A stretch of 10,693 nucleotides of DNA from Dinochytrium kinnereticum (Eukaryota > Chytridiomycota > Chytridiomycetes > Chytridiales > Chytridiaceae), in the NCBI GenBank assembly GCA_027604005.1, contig JADGJT010000562.1:1-10693 (forward strand), in the 5' to 3' direction. This document shows, one piece after another, positions 1 to 8,066 of the stretch. The position numbers and the translations under genes were made by a program. The first letter of the stretch is position 1, and each line of letters starts with the position of its first letter. Below the pieces are notes generated by a model. The model ran no database searches, was not told where the DNA came from, and worked only from the letters and a program-made list of their open reading frames with translations.

Positions 1-12
1 GCTCAACGCTAC

Positions 13-159
13 TTAGAACTTCATCTGGATCTTGTCTTGCGGCACCCCCGGCGACGTCCGATCCTTGAACGCCTCATGGATGTACTCATAACACAATAGA
101 TGATAAGGGTTTGGGTAAGCGCAGCCGCAAGGGCTGGCCTGGTAGTAAGGTCTTCTTAA
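13..159 (-). CDS. 3'-terminal exon of an unidentified gene (partial)
   Basis: Reading the minus strand, a frame opens after a TAG at 162-160 and runs 48 to 49 codons to a TAA at 15-13. The encoded C-terminus contains the stretches YYQASPCGCAY, YEYIHEAFKDR and TSPGVPQDKIQMKF. Codon third positions are mostly C or G, especially in the second half, which argues for real coding sequence. There is no ATG, so this must be a last exon. Possible 3' splice sites are the AG at 161-160 (CCTAG), the AG at 156-155 and the AG at 153-152. A further AG just before the YIHEAF codons would leave only the last 23 residues coding. A good donor (CGGAG followed by GTGAGT, intron starting at 292) lies upstream on the same strand and could pair with the 160 acceptor, but I could not follow a convincing exon beyond it. 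I do not recognise the family. The transposon remnant immediately upstream may have interrupted the gene. Confidence 0.45.
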   Translation of the reverse strand, partial: LRRPYYQASPCGCAYPNPYHLLCYEYIHEAFKDRTSPGVPQDKIQMKF

Positions 160-839
160 CTAGGTCTGCAGGTTACGTAATTCAATTCAACTTTTGTTTC
201 TCTTCTTTATTTAAATCTATTCAACGGGGTTATATACACATACAAGTTCTTGACAACTGACGCGCGTATAGCAAACTCACATACACACTCACCTCCGTGA
301 AAAACCCTTTGCTTCATGGGAAACTATGAAATCTTGCGCTCAAAACCTTGCAAATACACAAAAGTCCACCTCTGACGTGGCGCCCGAGCCACGTCATTCC
401 CTCCCTCACTTGCATGGCCAAACACGCACCGTCTGTAGCCGTGCAAGGTATCTTCCACGAAACGCCTTGAGATGGCTCAGGACAAGATCGCTTCGTGAAC
501 GCGACTGTCACCCGGGAACCCCGTCCACGGCCCCCGCCACCAGTTATTGACATCAAACTCCTGTAATTGGCCGTTCAATGGCAATAAGTTCCTCCAATCG
601 CTCCAGCGGCCGGAAAGGCGGACCCTGAGTCGAACCGAGTTCAGATTGCGCGACGACTGGAGTAGGTGCCAAGGGGCCTCCGCTCCTGCGTGCACTTGCC
701 GACGTCAGCTTCGGCTCCCTACCCATTGCTATTCCCACACTCCTGACCGGGGTGCCCAACCCCGGCGCCGACTGATCCGTTTCTACAACTCTCAACAAGC
801 TTCTTACTTAAAAAGCTTCCTTAGCCCGGACCATCACAA
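160..839. other. Gene-poor, scrambled stretch left of the transposon remnant
   Basis: Bases 160-300 are AT-rich with no frame of note. From about 320 to 840 short frames exist on both strands but none gives recognisable protein. The most protein-like is a plus-strand frame open from 629 to 772, about 48 codons between two TGA stops, with C-ending codons and stretches such as LLRALADVSFGSLPIAIPTL. Because it lies directly upstream of the RNase H remnant on the same strand, it could be decayed gag or reverse-transcriptase sequence of the same element, but no reverse-transcriptase motif such as YxDD is visible. I found no terminal or split repeats that would fix the element's left border. Confidence 0.3.
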
Positions 840-1140
840 TAACTACAATGATGTGTGGATGCGTATTAACATGTCCCTAAACGGCCTTGCTGCGTTATCG
901 GGCCAATGTGTTCAGTAGCATATGGACAATGCCAATAACATGGCCGTAAGGGAAAAAGAGTACGGCTCGACAGATACCATTAATCAGTTGGTTCGGCCGT
1001 GGTGGGGGCGTCGATTCGTTTCCAGTTCCACATGCGTTTTCACCACGTGTCGTGGGTTCACGTCGCAGACTGCGACGCGCTTTCCCGCGGGGATGTTGTA
1101 ACCTTTTCACGCCTGTACCCGGAGAAGCACCAGCGAACGA
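840..1140 (+). pseudogene. RNase H domain remnant of a DIRS-like element
   Basis: In frame 1, a segment near INMSLNGLAALSGQCV leads to a TAG at 916-918 and then HMDNANNMAV, where the Asp of MDN corresponds to a catalytic acid of retroelement RNase H. About 25 residues later comes RPWWGRRF, like the W-rich helix that follows in DIRS enzymes. The reading then has to move to frame 0 near 1000 to give FHMRFHHVSWVHVADCDALSRGDVVTF. Family members normally have about four more residues between the HVxG and ADALSR parts (HVPGxDNxxADALSR), so a small deletion is likely. The stop and the frameshift make this a dead copy. I am fairly sure of the family and less sure of the exact ends. Confidence 0.6.
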
Positions 1141-1399
1141 TTATCGTGCTGGAACCGTTGGTGCATTTGGCGGGCGGTGTCGTCAAATTCTTGATTTTTC
1201 ATGCGCGGGGCGAGGCCTTCGCCCCGACGACCAACCATCCGAACCACCTAGGTTCGCGTAAAACGTCATTTACGGCGGTGGGACCACGCAATCAGACATA
1301 CACCCCGGTGGTTAGGGCCGTGGAGAGGCTCGGGGAGGCCGGCGGGTCCGTGCTTCCTCTGACGTTGGAGCGTTTGATGGGTCATCGAAACATTCGGGT

Positions 1400-1878
1400 T
1401 TCGCGTCGCTCCTGGCGACATCAGTTCGCCACTCTCCTCCAGTACTTGTCGGCTTTGGGTTCCCATCATCGGGCGTCGGGTTGAGAGTGGAAGCGGGCTG
1501 CGACAGCATGACCGGTGCTCTTACGCCCCACCACCGGCGCTGCAGCAGCGGGCCGCTTTTACCGTCGCAGATTTTAAGGGCTCTAAGGGCCATGTTAGTC
1601 GTCACGTCGTTCGATGACGCGATCTTGTGGTCCCTGGTGTGCCTGGCCTTTCACGCATGCTCCCGCCTTTCCGAGGCGAGGCGAAACATTTGCAGTGCGG
1701 TCATGTGGAGACCCAGCCGCATGATTGCACGCTCAGCGGGTATTTGATCTGGTTGCCTCGCACGAAGACAGCCGGCGCATTCACGCAGTACTTATCGTTC
1801 CGCATAGGCCTCCCAGGCCTCAGCGGGACGAGTCACGCCAGGAGACTGGGCGCGGCCGCTGTGGGTGCTAACGTCTAA
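1400..1878 (+). pseudogene. Tyrosine recombinase (DIRS/YR type) remnant, multiply broken
   Basis: This is the integrase of a YR retroelement, which would cut and rejoin DNA through a tyrosine. The N-terminal SAM-like part appears in frame 0 as QFATLLQYLSALGSHHRASG, ending at a TGA (1482-1484). Frame 2 continues with LPSQILRALRAML and DDAILWSLVCLAFHACSRLSE, whose Arg at 1664-1666 matches the first catalytic Arg of the family. After a second frameshift near 1685, frame 1 gives LSGYLIWLPRTKT (1735-1770), matching the beta-hairpin Lys region. The HxxR box is SHARRLGAAA (His at 1834-1836). Only about 20 residues separate LPRTKT from SHARR, where 60 to 80 are usual, so an internal deletion is likely. 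The TAA at 1876-1878 comes before the nucleophilic Tyr, which is missing. Confidence 0.65.
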
Positions 1879-2196
1879 CGTCAAGCGAGGCAGCGAAAAC
1901 TTCTGTGCGTTCTCTCTCTCTCTTTGGATAAGCTGACTGAACACATGTGCGTGCGCGCGTGCACTGCGATGAAGGTTGGCCCCACCGCGACGAACCTTCT
2001 TGTCGTTGCATCGCATGGTCTATCATGCTTTTATAGGGCTACACGTCGGCGCGTGCGTGGAACAACTTGCCCTCAACCCTTGTTCCCACACACGTGTCGC
2101 ACGCGAATACCTTTGGTTCATGCCAAAGAATGTGAATGATTGTCCTTGGTTCTCTTAAATATCCGGCAGGGTTGTAAAGGAAATAAATAGGCAGAC
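1879..2196. other. Intergenic region upstream of the kinase gene
   Basis: I see no gene here. The stretch holds a short CT run (about 1912-1925), a perfect alternating purine-pyrimidine tract (1941-1964), a CACGTG palindrome near 2092-2097, and AT-rich sequence directly before the kinase start. It should contain the kinase promoter and 5' untranslated region, together with whatever remains of the transposon's right end. I could not define a TATA box with confidence. Confidence 0.4.
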
Positions 2197-5174
2197 ATGA
2201 CGGCCAGCACCAACGACCATAACGACGACGCTCCACCTGCTGCTCTCATCGCCACTGTTGGCATGTTGCCCTCTCCCGCTTTGCCTCCGTTTAAGCAGCA
2301 GGCCGCTGCTCTGCGGAATGCTGCGGACGGCACCGCCTCCTCATCCTCCTCACCGCATGCATCCTCCTCCGCAGCTTCTTCTCCAACATCTGCATCCATA
2401 CTACCCTCCTCCGCCTTCGGATCACCTGCCCTTCTCAACGGACTCGCCGGCCCCGCATCCACCTCCTCCGCAGCTTCTTCTCCCACATCTGCATCCGTTC
2501 TACCCTCCTCCGCCTTCGGATCACCTGCCATTCACAACGGACTCGCCGGCTCTGCACCCACTTCTGGACCCACCAATGTAGAGTCCTCCTCCTCCTCTGT
2601 CTCCTACTCCAAAGACCCATCAGTTCCACTTCCCGACGGTGCTGTGGGAACCACCAGCAAACCGCAGAAAACCAAGTCCCGTCAGCCACTTCCTTCGCCG
2701 GCGCTGGCGCCATCCCATCGAGGGGCATATGTTAGTTCTTTTTCAGGAGATAATAATGGGGGTGGCAGGCTTCAGGGGGACGATGTGGGATCTGGCTCCA
2801 TCATGGCATTTCAAACTCGCTCGCCTGCAACCACCCCAAGAATGTATGGGCTGGCTCCTTCGGCAGTCCTGATGGCATATGCACAATCATCTCCATCCTC
2901 AACTACCGCCAATTCGGCCCTTGGGAGTCAATCCACAGCTATCGGGTCAACAACAGGTATTCCGTCAAAGTTCACCCTCGTCAATGCTCCCATGAGTCCC
3001 AACTGGCTCTTCTCCCAGACCACCCAGGTTCCAGATGGAACGTCCCCGTCACCAGGAAGTATGGTGGACCCAAGGCGACTAGAATACCCGCAACTTCAAC
3101 CAGTCTCCTGGGCATCACGATCCCCAGCTCCAACTCCTGGCCTTCATTCCCGACACGCCTCTTCAACCTTCTCCATCACCCCAGGAAGCTCACCTCTCAC
3201 TTCTCCCCAGATGCAGCCTTCTCATAACATGGGTTTTGCATTTGCGGATCTCGACTCCACGTCCACCCCAAGCTCACCAACCACTCCGACAGCGCTGGCC
3301 GCAGCTCGAGCTGCAGGGTACAGTCCTGCCATTCAACCATCCCGACGGAACACGACAGGTGCGCGATACTCCATTGCTGCCTCTGCTCGGTCAATACGAT
3401 CAGCAAAGGCTCCTTCCATGCGGGTGTCGTACTCCATTCCGTCTGGTCGAGGGGGAGACTCATCGCAGCATGGAGAAGAGGTTATTGTCATGTTAAAAGC
3501 GGACGACCTTGCACCTCCAATTACCGACAACGCTAACAACTTTGACGACGTGAGCTCCGACGATGAGGACTACAGTGACGCAGATTTGGATGGCGAGAGC
3601 AAACGAAAGTCGGCGCTTTTGGAAGTCCCTAAAGATCTTCTGCTGCAAAGCGAGGGTCCCAAAGAATCTCCTTCTGACACCGCCAATATCGACCTTCAAA
3701 TTCCCATCCCAATACCTCCCGCCGCCGAGCACCCTACTCGCCCCCTCTCGATCGACGCCCCAACGATCACAGCGGAATTCACCCCGAAATCAAGCTGGTT
3801 CACGAAACTAGCTGAGCGCTTGAAATCTCTTAAAAAGCCTAAATCCCCTCCCAAACAGGATGATGAGGCTGTGGAACGATATGCCACTGAACAGAATCGG
3901 TTGTTTGCTGAAGAGAGAGCTAGAGAAAAGGCTGAGGATGAGGCTTTAGCTAAGGAGGAGGCCGAGGCAGGCGAGAGGGGCCGCGTGGGTAGTAGAAGGA
4001 GGGGATCATTTGGGTCTTTTGGAAAGCGTAGTTTGTCGAGGCGGAGGGGTTCTTTTGGGGGCCTTGGTGGAAAGAAGGTTAAGGATGAGATGGTATTATT
4101 GGATCGACAAAAGAGGAGACAATATAAATTCATTAGAGTGTTAGGTAATTATTTGTTACTATATTTTCAATGCTCTGTTCTTTCACATCTCTTTTGCTTT
4201 TCACATCTCCTAACCTTCTTTATTCCTTTCAATCACTTTTGTTCTTTCCGGGACAACAAAGGTGCTGGAGCCCAAGGCGTCGTCTCTCTACACCTCCACC
4301 TTCCTACCGAAAACATTGTCGCCCTGAAATCAATTTCGAAAACCCTCAACCCAACCATCCCAACCTCCTACCACCGCGAAGTCGAAATCCTCCGTAAGGT
4401 TTCTCCTCACCCCTCCATCATACGACTCTTAGACTCCTGGGAAGGCAAAAAAGAGCTTTATCAGGTTTTTCAAGTCTGCACAGGAGGTGACCTTTCGACT
4501 GCCTTGGCTGGACCCGTACCAGAAGGGAAAGGAGTGAGACTGCTTGCGCCCTTAGTGGATGCTGTGAGATTTATTCACGAGATGGGGATTTTGCATCGGG
4601 ATGTTAGACCTGCTAATGTGTTTTTAAGAAGGCCCGTTTCGGGGTTGGAGTCGGATGAGGAGTTGGGGAGGATTCTTGTGTTGGCAGATTTTGGGATCGC
4701 AACGTATGAGAAGGCTGCGGGAAGGTTGGATTCGGGGTTACCTCAGGACGTGAGTTTATGCTTTTCCAAATTGTTTACTTCTTTACAACATGTTTCCACC
4801 AAACTCCCAGTCCCTCGAATATTCACAATCTTTTTTTTTTGACACCCCCCTTAAAAAACAAAACAACATCACATCAGCACTTCCCCCACCTAGCCCCGGA
4901 AATATTCGCAAAGCAGGGTCGCTTTTCCAAAGCCACCGACAATTTCGGGCTCGGTGTCATCGCCATTCAAGTCCTGCTTGGTCGCGGTATCCACATTGAC
5001 GATCACAGCAGCACCCCAAAGGATGCCGCGTACATCAAACTCAGCTCGGAAGGGAAGTCTGTCGTTGCTGGGTTGTTGGAAAGGGATCCGGGGAAGAGAT
5101 TGACGGCAGCAATAGTTTTAAGTGGGGAGTGGGTTGCGAAGTGGGGGGTTGAAGTTGAGGGGCCAAAGGCTTAG
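2197..5174 (+). CDS. Protein kinase with long disordered N-terminus (3 exons, 910 aa)
   Basis: Exons: 2197-4144, 4262-4749 and 4878-5174. Intron 1 (117 nt, phase 1) has GTAATT, CTAAC at 4210-4214, and the next AG at 4260-4261. Intron 2 (128 nt, phase 0) has GTGAGT and ends ATCAG. The ATG follows an in-frame TAG at 2188-2190, so no longer start exists in this exon. Residues 1-560 are Ser/Pro/Thr-rich, with a duplicated 33-residue unit (53-118) and an acidic patch near 450-465. About 560-590 looks like a charged helix, followed by two RRRGSFG motifs (599-605, 614-620) resembling PKA-type sites. The kinase domain spans about 642-900: glycine loop G650xG652xxG655xV, K672 in VALK, E689, catalytic loop H761-R-D763-V-R-P-A-N768, D792-F-G, A818-P-E and R886. 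All key residues are present except that the usual Lys of HRDxKxxN is Arg765. It is probably a Ser/Thr kinase; the subfamily is not recognised. Confidence 0.85.
2353..2550 (+). repeat. 99-bp tandem duplication inside the kinase gene
   Basis: Two adjacent units with a 99-base offset (about 2353-2451 and 2452-2550) are nearly identical in DNA. They encode two 33-residue units containing SSAASSPTSAS, LPSSAFGSPA and NGLAG. The length is a multiple of three, so the frame is kept. The few differences are scattered substitutions, which suggests a fairly recent slippage or unequal-exchange event in the disordered N-terminal region. Confidence 0.9.
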
Positions 5175-5411
5175 GAGATGCCTAAGCGGCATTTTTCAGG
5201 CAGTAGGGCTTTCTTGGCTGTCTTTTTTTGCTACTTAAGGAAGCCAGTATCTTTCTAGTCCATGCTTAAAATCTTGGAGACTATGTTTTCTCGAAGATCT
5301 TGCTGCTACAATACCATCTTACCCTTAATACGACATATACATGTATGAAATAAATGATATCTAAGACGTAAAGACATGCGCACTGTATTTACAGATCGTA
5401 AATCTTTCAAT
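5175..5411. other. Convergent 3' region between kinase and DUF427 gene
   Basis: These 237 bases separate two genes that point at each other and must hold both 3' untranslated regions and both polyadenylation signals. The only clear signal is an AATAAA for the plus-strand gene. I see no coding potential. Confidence 0.5.
5349..5354 (+). terminator. Candidate polyadenylation signal (AATAAA) of the kinase gene
   Basis: A canonical AATAAA lies 175 nt after the kinase stop codon in AT-rich sequence, at a normal distance for a fungal 3' untranslated region. Fungal genes often lack this exact hexamer, so this is a likely but unproven site. No equivalent hexamer is evident for the convergent gene on the minus strand. 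Confidence 0.4.
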
Positions 5412-6196
5412 CTACCATCCCCAAGTTCCAGGGCCGCCTTTCACACCCTTCGCGCCGCCCTATAGTAACCAGCAGGAAGAAAAGAACCGAGCAACATCAA
5501 TGAATGCCCATAAGGCCGTCACGTCAAAAAACGAAAAGAGCAAACAAAAGGGACATACGTCAATATCCGAGGTCATCCAACCTCCGTAAAAATCACCAGG
5601 CTGAGGCACAACCTCCTCTCCATCGACAAAGCACTTAAACGGACTGGCGTAGAACGACAAACTCCCTTTGATGGCAGCGAAACGAGGGGTGGGTTGAGAG
5701 TAATACCACACTTTTCATGATTCTTAGACTACAAAAAGGTATTTGGTAGTAGTTCATACCTCTTGATGGAACCACCTTGTCATTCACCTTCACATCGTAG
5801 TAGGATGCAGTACCTTTCCACTGGTGAAAGTAAAACAACAATAAATGCATGCACGACTTGAAAGTGTCTTTTACCTCACAGAACGTCTGCCTCGGATTCT
5901 TAATTAGATACTCTTTCTTCACATCCTCGATCGGGATGTAATATGCTAAAGTCCCATCAGCTATCAGACCTCAAAGCCCACTGCAAATCACATACTAGGA
6001 GGATGAGAGGTCTCCAAAACCCTGTGAGCACTCGTAGTCTCAGCAATCACAATACCATCCAGCTCCACTCGAAGTCGACGCGAGGTGGGTTCAATCGCAG
6101 GTGGTCTGATGATGCACCGGAGGGCACAGCCATCACACTTTGGTGAGTGGAGCTGAGAACTCACCTTGGATAATCCCAGACGGATTCCTTGGCCAT
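5412..6196 (-). CDS. DUF427 domain protein (6 exons, 157 aa, complete)
   Basis: Minus-strand exons: 6196-6165, 6105-5996, 5945-5875, 5820-5760, 5710-5559 and 5459-5412. The five introns are 59, 50, 54, 49 and 99 nt, all GT-AG, and the joined length of 474 nt keeps one frame to a TAG. The protein follows the DUF427 family from end to end: ESVWDYPRPPAIEPTSRRLR (residues 4-23), an ETSHPPTYYIPIEDV block (42-56), TFCEWKGTASYYDV (68-81), VWYYSQPTPRFAAIKG (92-107), DFYGGWMTSDI (131-141) and the terminal KGGPGTWGW. Every splice choice is supported because it restores a family motif across the junction. The ATG at 6196 gives MAKESVWDYPR, the usual fungal start. The biochemical role of DUF427 is not established; it is a small soluble mostly-beta domain common in bacteria and fungi. 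No signal peptide or membrane segment is seen. Its 5' region is a 187-nt spacer after the upstream co-directional gene. Confidence 0.9.
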
Positions 6197-6383
6197 TGCT
6201 GTAGATGAGATGCTGGAGAAGGGGGAGCGTGTGGATGCCGATGAGAATTCGCAGATGGTGACGATTGAGCGTACGAGTGTTGGTGGTGATGGGCAAACTC
6301 GAAGCATGCGGAAAAAATAGGTGTGTATTTGACAAAACTGGTTTGGGTTTATCCCAACAGAATCCGAAGATATTTCACTGTCC

Positions 6384-7633
6384 TCAGTTGATCTCAATCT
6401 CAACCAGACTCGACGACTTATTCGCCCCGCCTCTTCCAACACTGGGCGGCCTTCCTCCAGTAACACTGGCCCTTGCCCCAATAACCCCCAACGCCTTCCC
6501 CGCACCCACACCCCCTTCCTCAGGAATGACGCCCCCTACAGCGCCACCAGCAACCTTAGCAACACTCTTCCCGCCATTACTCCGCTTGGAGAACTTGTGA
6601 GTCAAATCCTCCTCTCTTCCCGGGATGGTGAACAGTGAGCGACGGTTTTTCCGGCCACCGCGGGACCGCCCCGATCCCTCATCACCTCCTTCCATTTGAC
6701 GATCGTACCCACAGAATTCTCGCATGCTGCGGTGGGCGGAGGTGGCCGTGTAGACTGCTGTGATGGTGAAGAGGAGGGCGGAGGTGTAGCCTGAGAAACA
6801 GTCAGTCAGACGGGAATGGGGGTCGCTTTTTTTTTTTTTTTTACCAAAGAAAGCCGTCGCGAAAAACACATTGCACCCGCTTCTTGGGGCAGGAGGGATC
6901 AAATAGATGCTCAGATCCGTGAAACAAGCTCGACACCATAACCCGGCTTGAGTGGCTCCTGCAAACCAAAACACCATCAATCCGGTGTCTGCGGTCGCCG
7001 TGAAGGTTCGCTTGAAGGCGAGTGGGATGTCACCGAATGACTTTTCTTTTTGATGGGGTGAGAGGAGGTGGTACCATAAAAGAGAGGCGGCAAAGATAAA
7101 GGAGAAGACCGCCACGAGGTAGAAGAGGCTGGGGATGAAGCCTTTGTAGTATCCTGAGGCTGAGATGTTGGGTGATGGTTACCACTTTGGCTTTGGTGAT
7201 CAAAGAGACCAAACTACTCACGTAAAAAAGAAAAGAACGTAATCATTGACCCAAAAGCACCAGCAGCAGCCAGCATCTGCGACCCCCTCATGATCATCTC
7301 CCATCTCGAAACCGGTGAAAAAAACTCCTCATCAAGATCTATTTGAGTGCTTTTCAACTTCTTCCTAGCCGGTGAGGTTGTGTTCTCGGCTGGAGCCTCG
7401 GGTCTTCCTTCCTCCTGGAACACTCTAGTGGGTGAAAGTTTCAATCCCCGAGCCCTTTTTCCTCGTTTCCCATCTGCTGCAGATTCTTCTGACTTTCCAG
7501 ACATCCCGGGAAGCTGTGAAGCGGATTTGCTGAAAAAACCGCCAGCCATCCCCTCCTCGTCCTTTCCAAACATTTTCCCAACTTTGGATTTAAAGGTGAA
7601 AGATGCCGCTTTGATCATCATGTTTGCCGTCAT
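6384..7633 (-). CDS. Four-pass membrane protein, MARVEL-like topology (3 exons, 375 aa)
   Basis: Minus-strand exons: 7633-7222, 7153-6845 and 6790-6384. Intron 1 is 68 nt (GTGAGT to CTCAG, phase 1). Intron 2 is 54 nt, phase 1, and its donor GT is followed by 16 A. The joined 1128 nt read to a TGA. The first 110 residues are basic, polar and probably cytosolic. Hydrophobic segments lie at about 118-136, 143-168, 194-212 and 233-257, followed by a Gly- and Arg-rich tail of about 115 residues. Loop 3-4 holds C211, C214 and C231. An Arg shortly before the first segment (RGSQML), four evenly spaced helices and cytosolic ends resemble fungal MARVEL proteins, which act at membrane contact or trafficking sites, but this is a topology argument and no signature motif proves it. 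There is no N-terminal signal peptide. The ATG at 7633 is the first in the frame. The gene is divergent from the acidic-protein gene. Confidence 0.75.
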
Positions 7634-8066
7634 GGTTCGTGATGTTGGGGGAGGCCGCTTTTCAGTCGATGAATAGAGCTGCAGTTATTGATATCTATCA
7701 AGTTTTCGTTGAGTGTCTTTGGGGAATGCTGTATACATGGAACAAGAGTAGAATCAACCTCGTTCTCCTCAACCACCACGAACGCGTCCACAAGACATTA
7801 GCAACAATCTCTTGTCCTCCCACCTCCACCGCCAATCACGCTTGACAAAAACGACATGGTTGGAATTACCCTCTCGCGACAATGCCCAACCCCACCTGAT
7901 AGGAGAACTTATCGACCTCCAATCCCCACGCCTCACGGTGCGTTGGGGCCGTCATTATCAAAACAAAAAGTCACTCCACAAAAGTCCCTCAGTTCCGGAC
8001 GCCCAAAAAAAACAAAAAACAATAAATAAAATAAAATCAACCCACCTGCCCCCCACCACCACCACC
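7634..8066. promoter_or_regulatory. Divergent intergenic region (probable bidirectional promoter)
   Basis: The membrane-protein gene and the acidic-protein gene start at opposite ends of this 433-bp gap and point away from each other, so both promoters must lie here. On the plus side, the last 80 bases hold an A-rich block (8008-8038) and then a G-free CCACC run that leads into the ATG at 8067, giving ACC before the ATG, a good fungal start context. The frame before 8067 stays open for a while without an ATG. I could not assign individual elements. Confidence 0.5.

Larger units (their letters stand above)
840..1878 (+). mobile_element. Decayed DIRS-order (tyrosine recombinase) retrotransposon remnant
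   Basis: Two enzymatic remnants lie in the order expected for DIRS elements: an RNase H piece and then a tyrosine recombinase. The RNase H part shows HMDNANNMA (919-945) and then HVADCDALSRGD (1059-1094), resembling the TDN and ADALSRGD motifs of DIRS RNase H. The recombinase part shows LLQYLSALGSHHRASG, LWSLVCLAFHACSRLSE and LPRTKT in order, followed by a SHARRLGAAA motif. The pieces occupy three frames: frame 1 to about 1000, frame 0 to 1484, frame 2 to about 1685, then frame 1 again. There is also an in-frame TAG at 916 and a TAA at 1876. The element therefore cannot make its proteins. No reverse transcriptase and no terminal repeats are seen, so borders are only those of the recognisable part. 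DIRS elements integrate through the recombinase rather than a DDE integrase, so no target-site duplication is expected. Confidence 0.7.

Noticed and set aside
2118..2531. Minus-strand frame with EEAAEEVD repeats opposite the kinase start
   Set aside because: It is the complement of the tandem Ser/Pro repeat and has no independent coding sign.
2258..2581. Pro-rich plus frame overlapping the kinase N-terminus
   Set aside because: It is a frame-shifted reading of the same CT-rich repeat; the kinase frame continues far beyond it and has the catalytic domain.
5943..6146. 67-codon plus frame over the DUF427 exons
   Set aside because: It lies opposite a well-supported spliced gene and has no homology signal.
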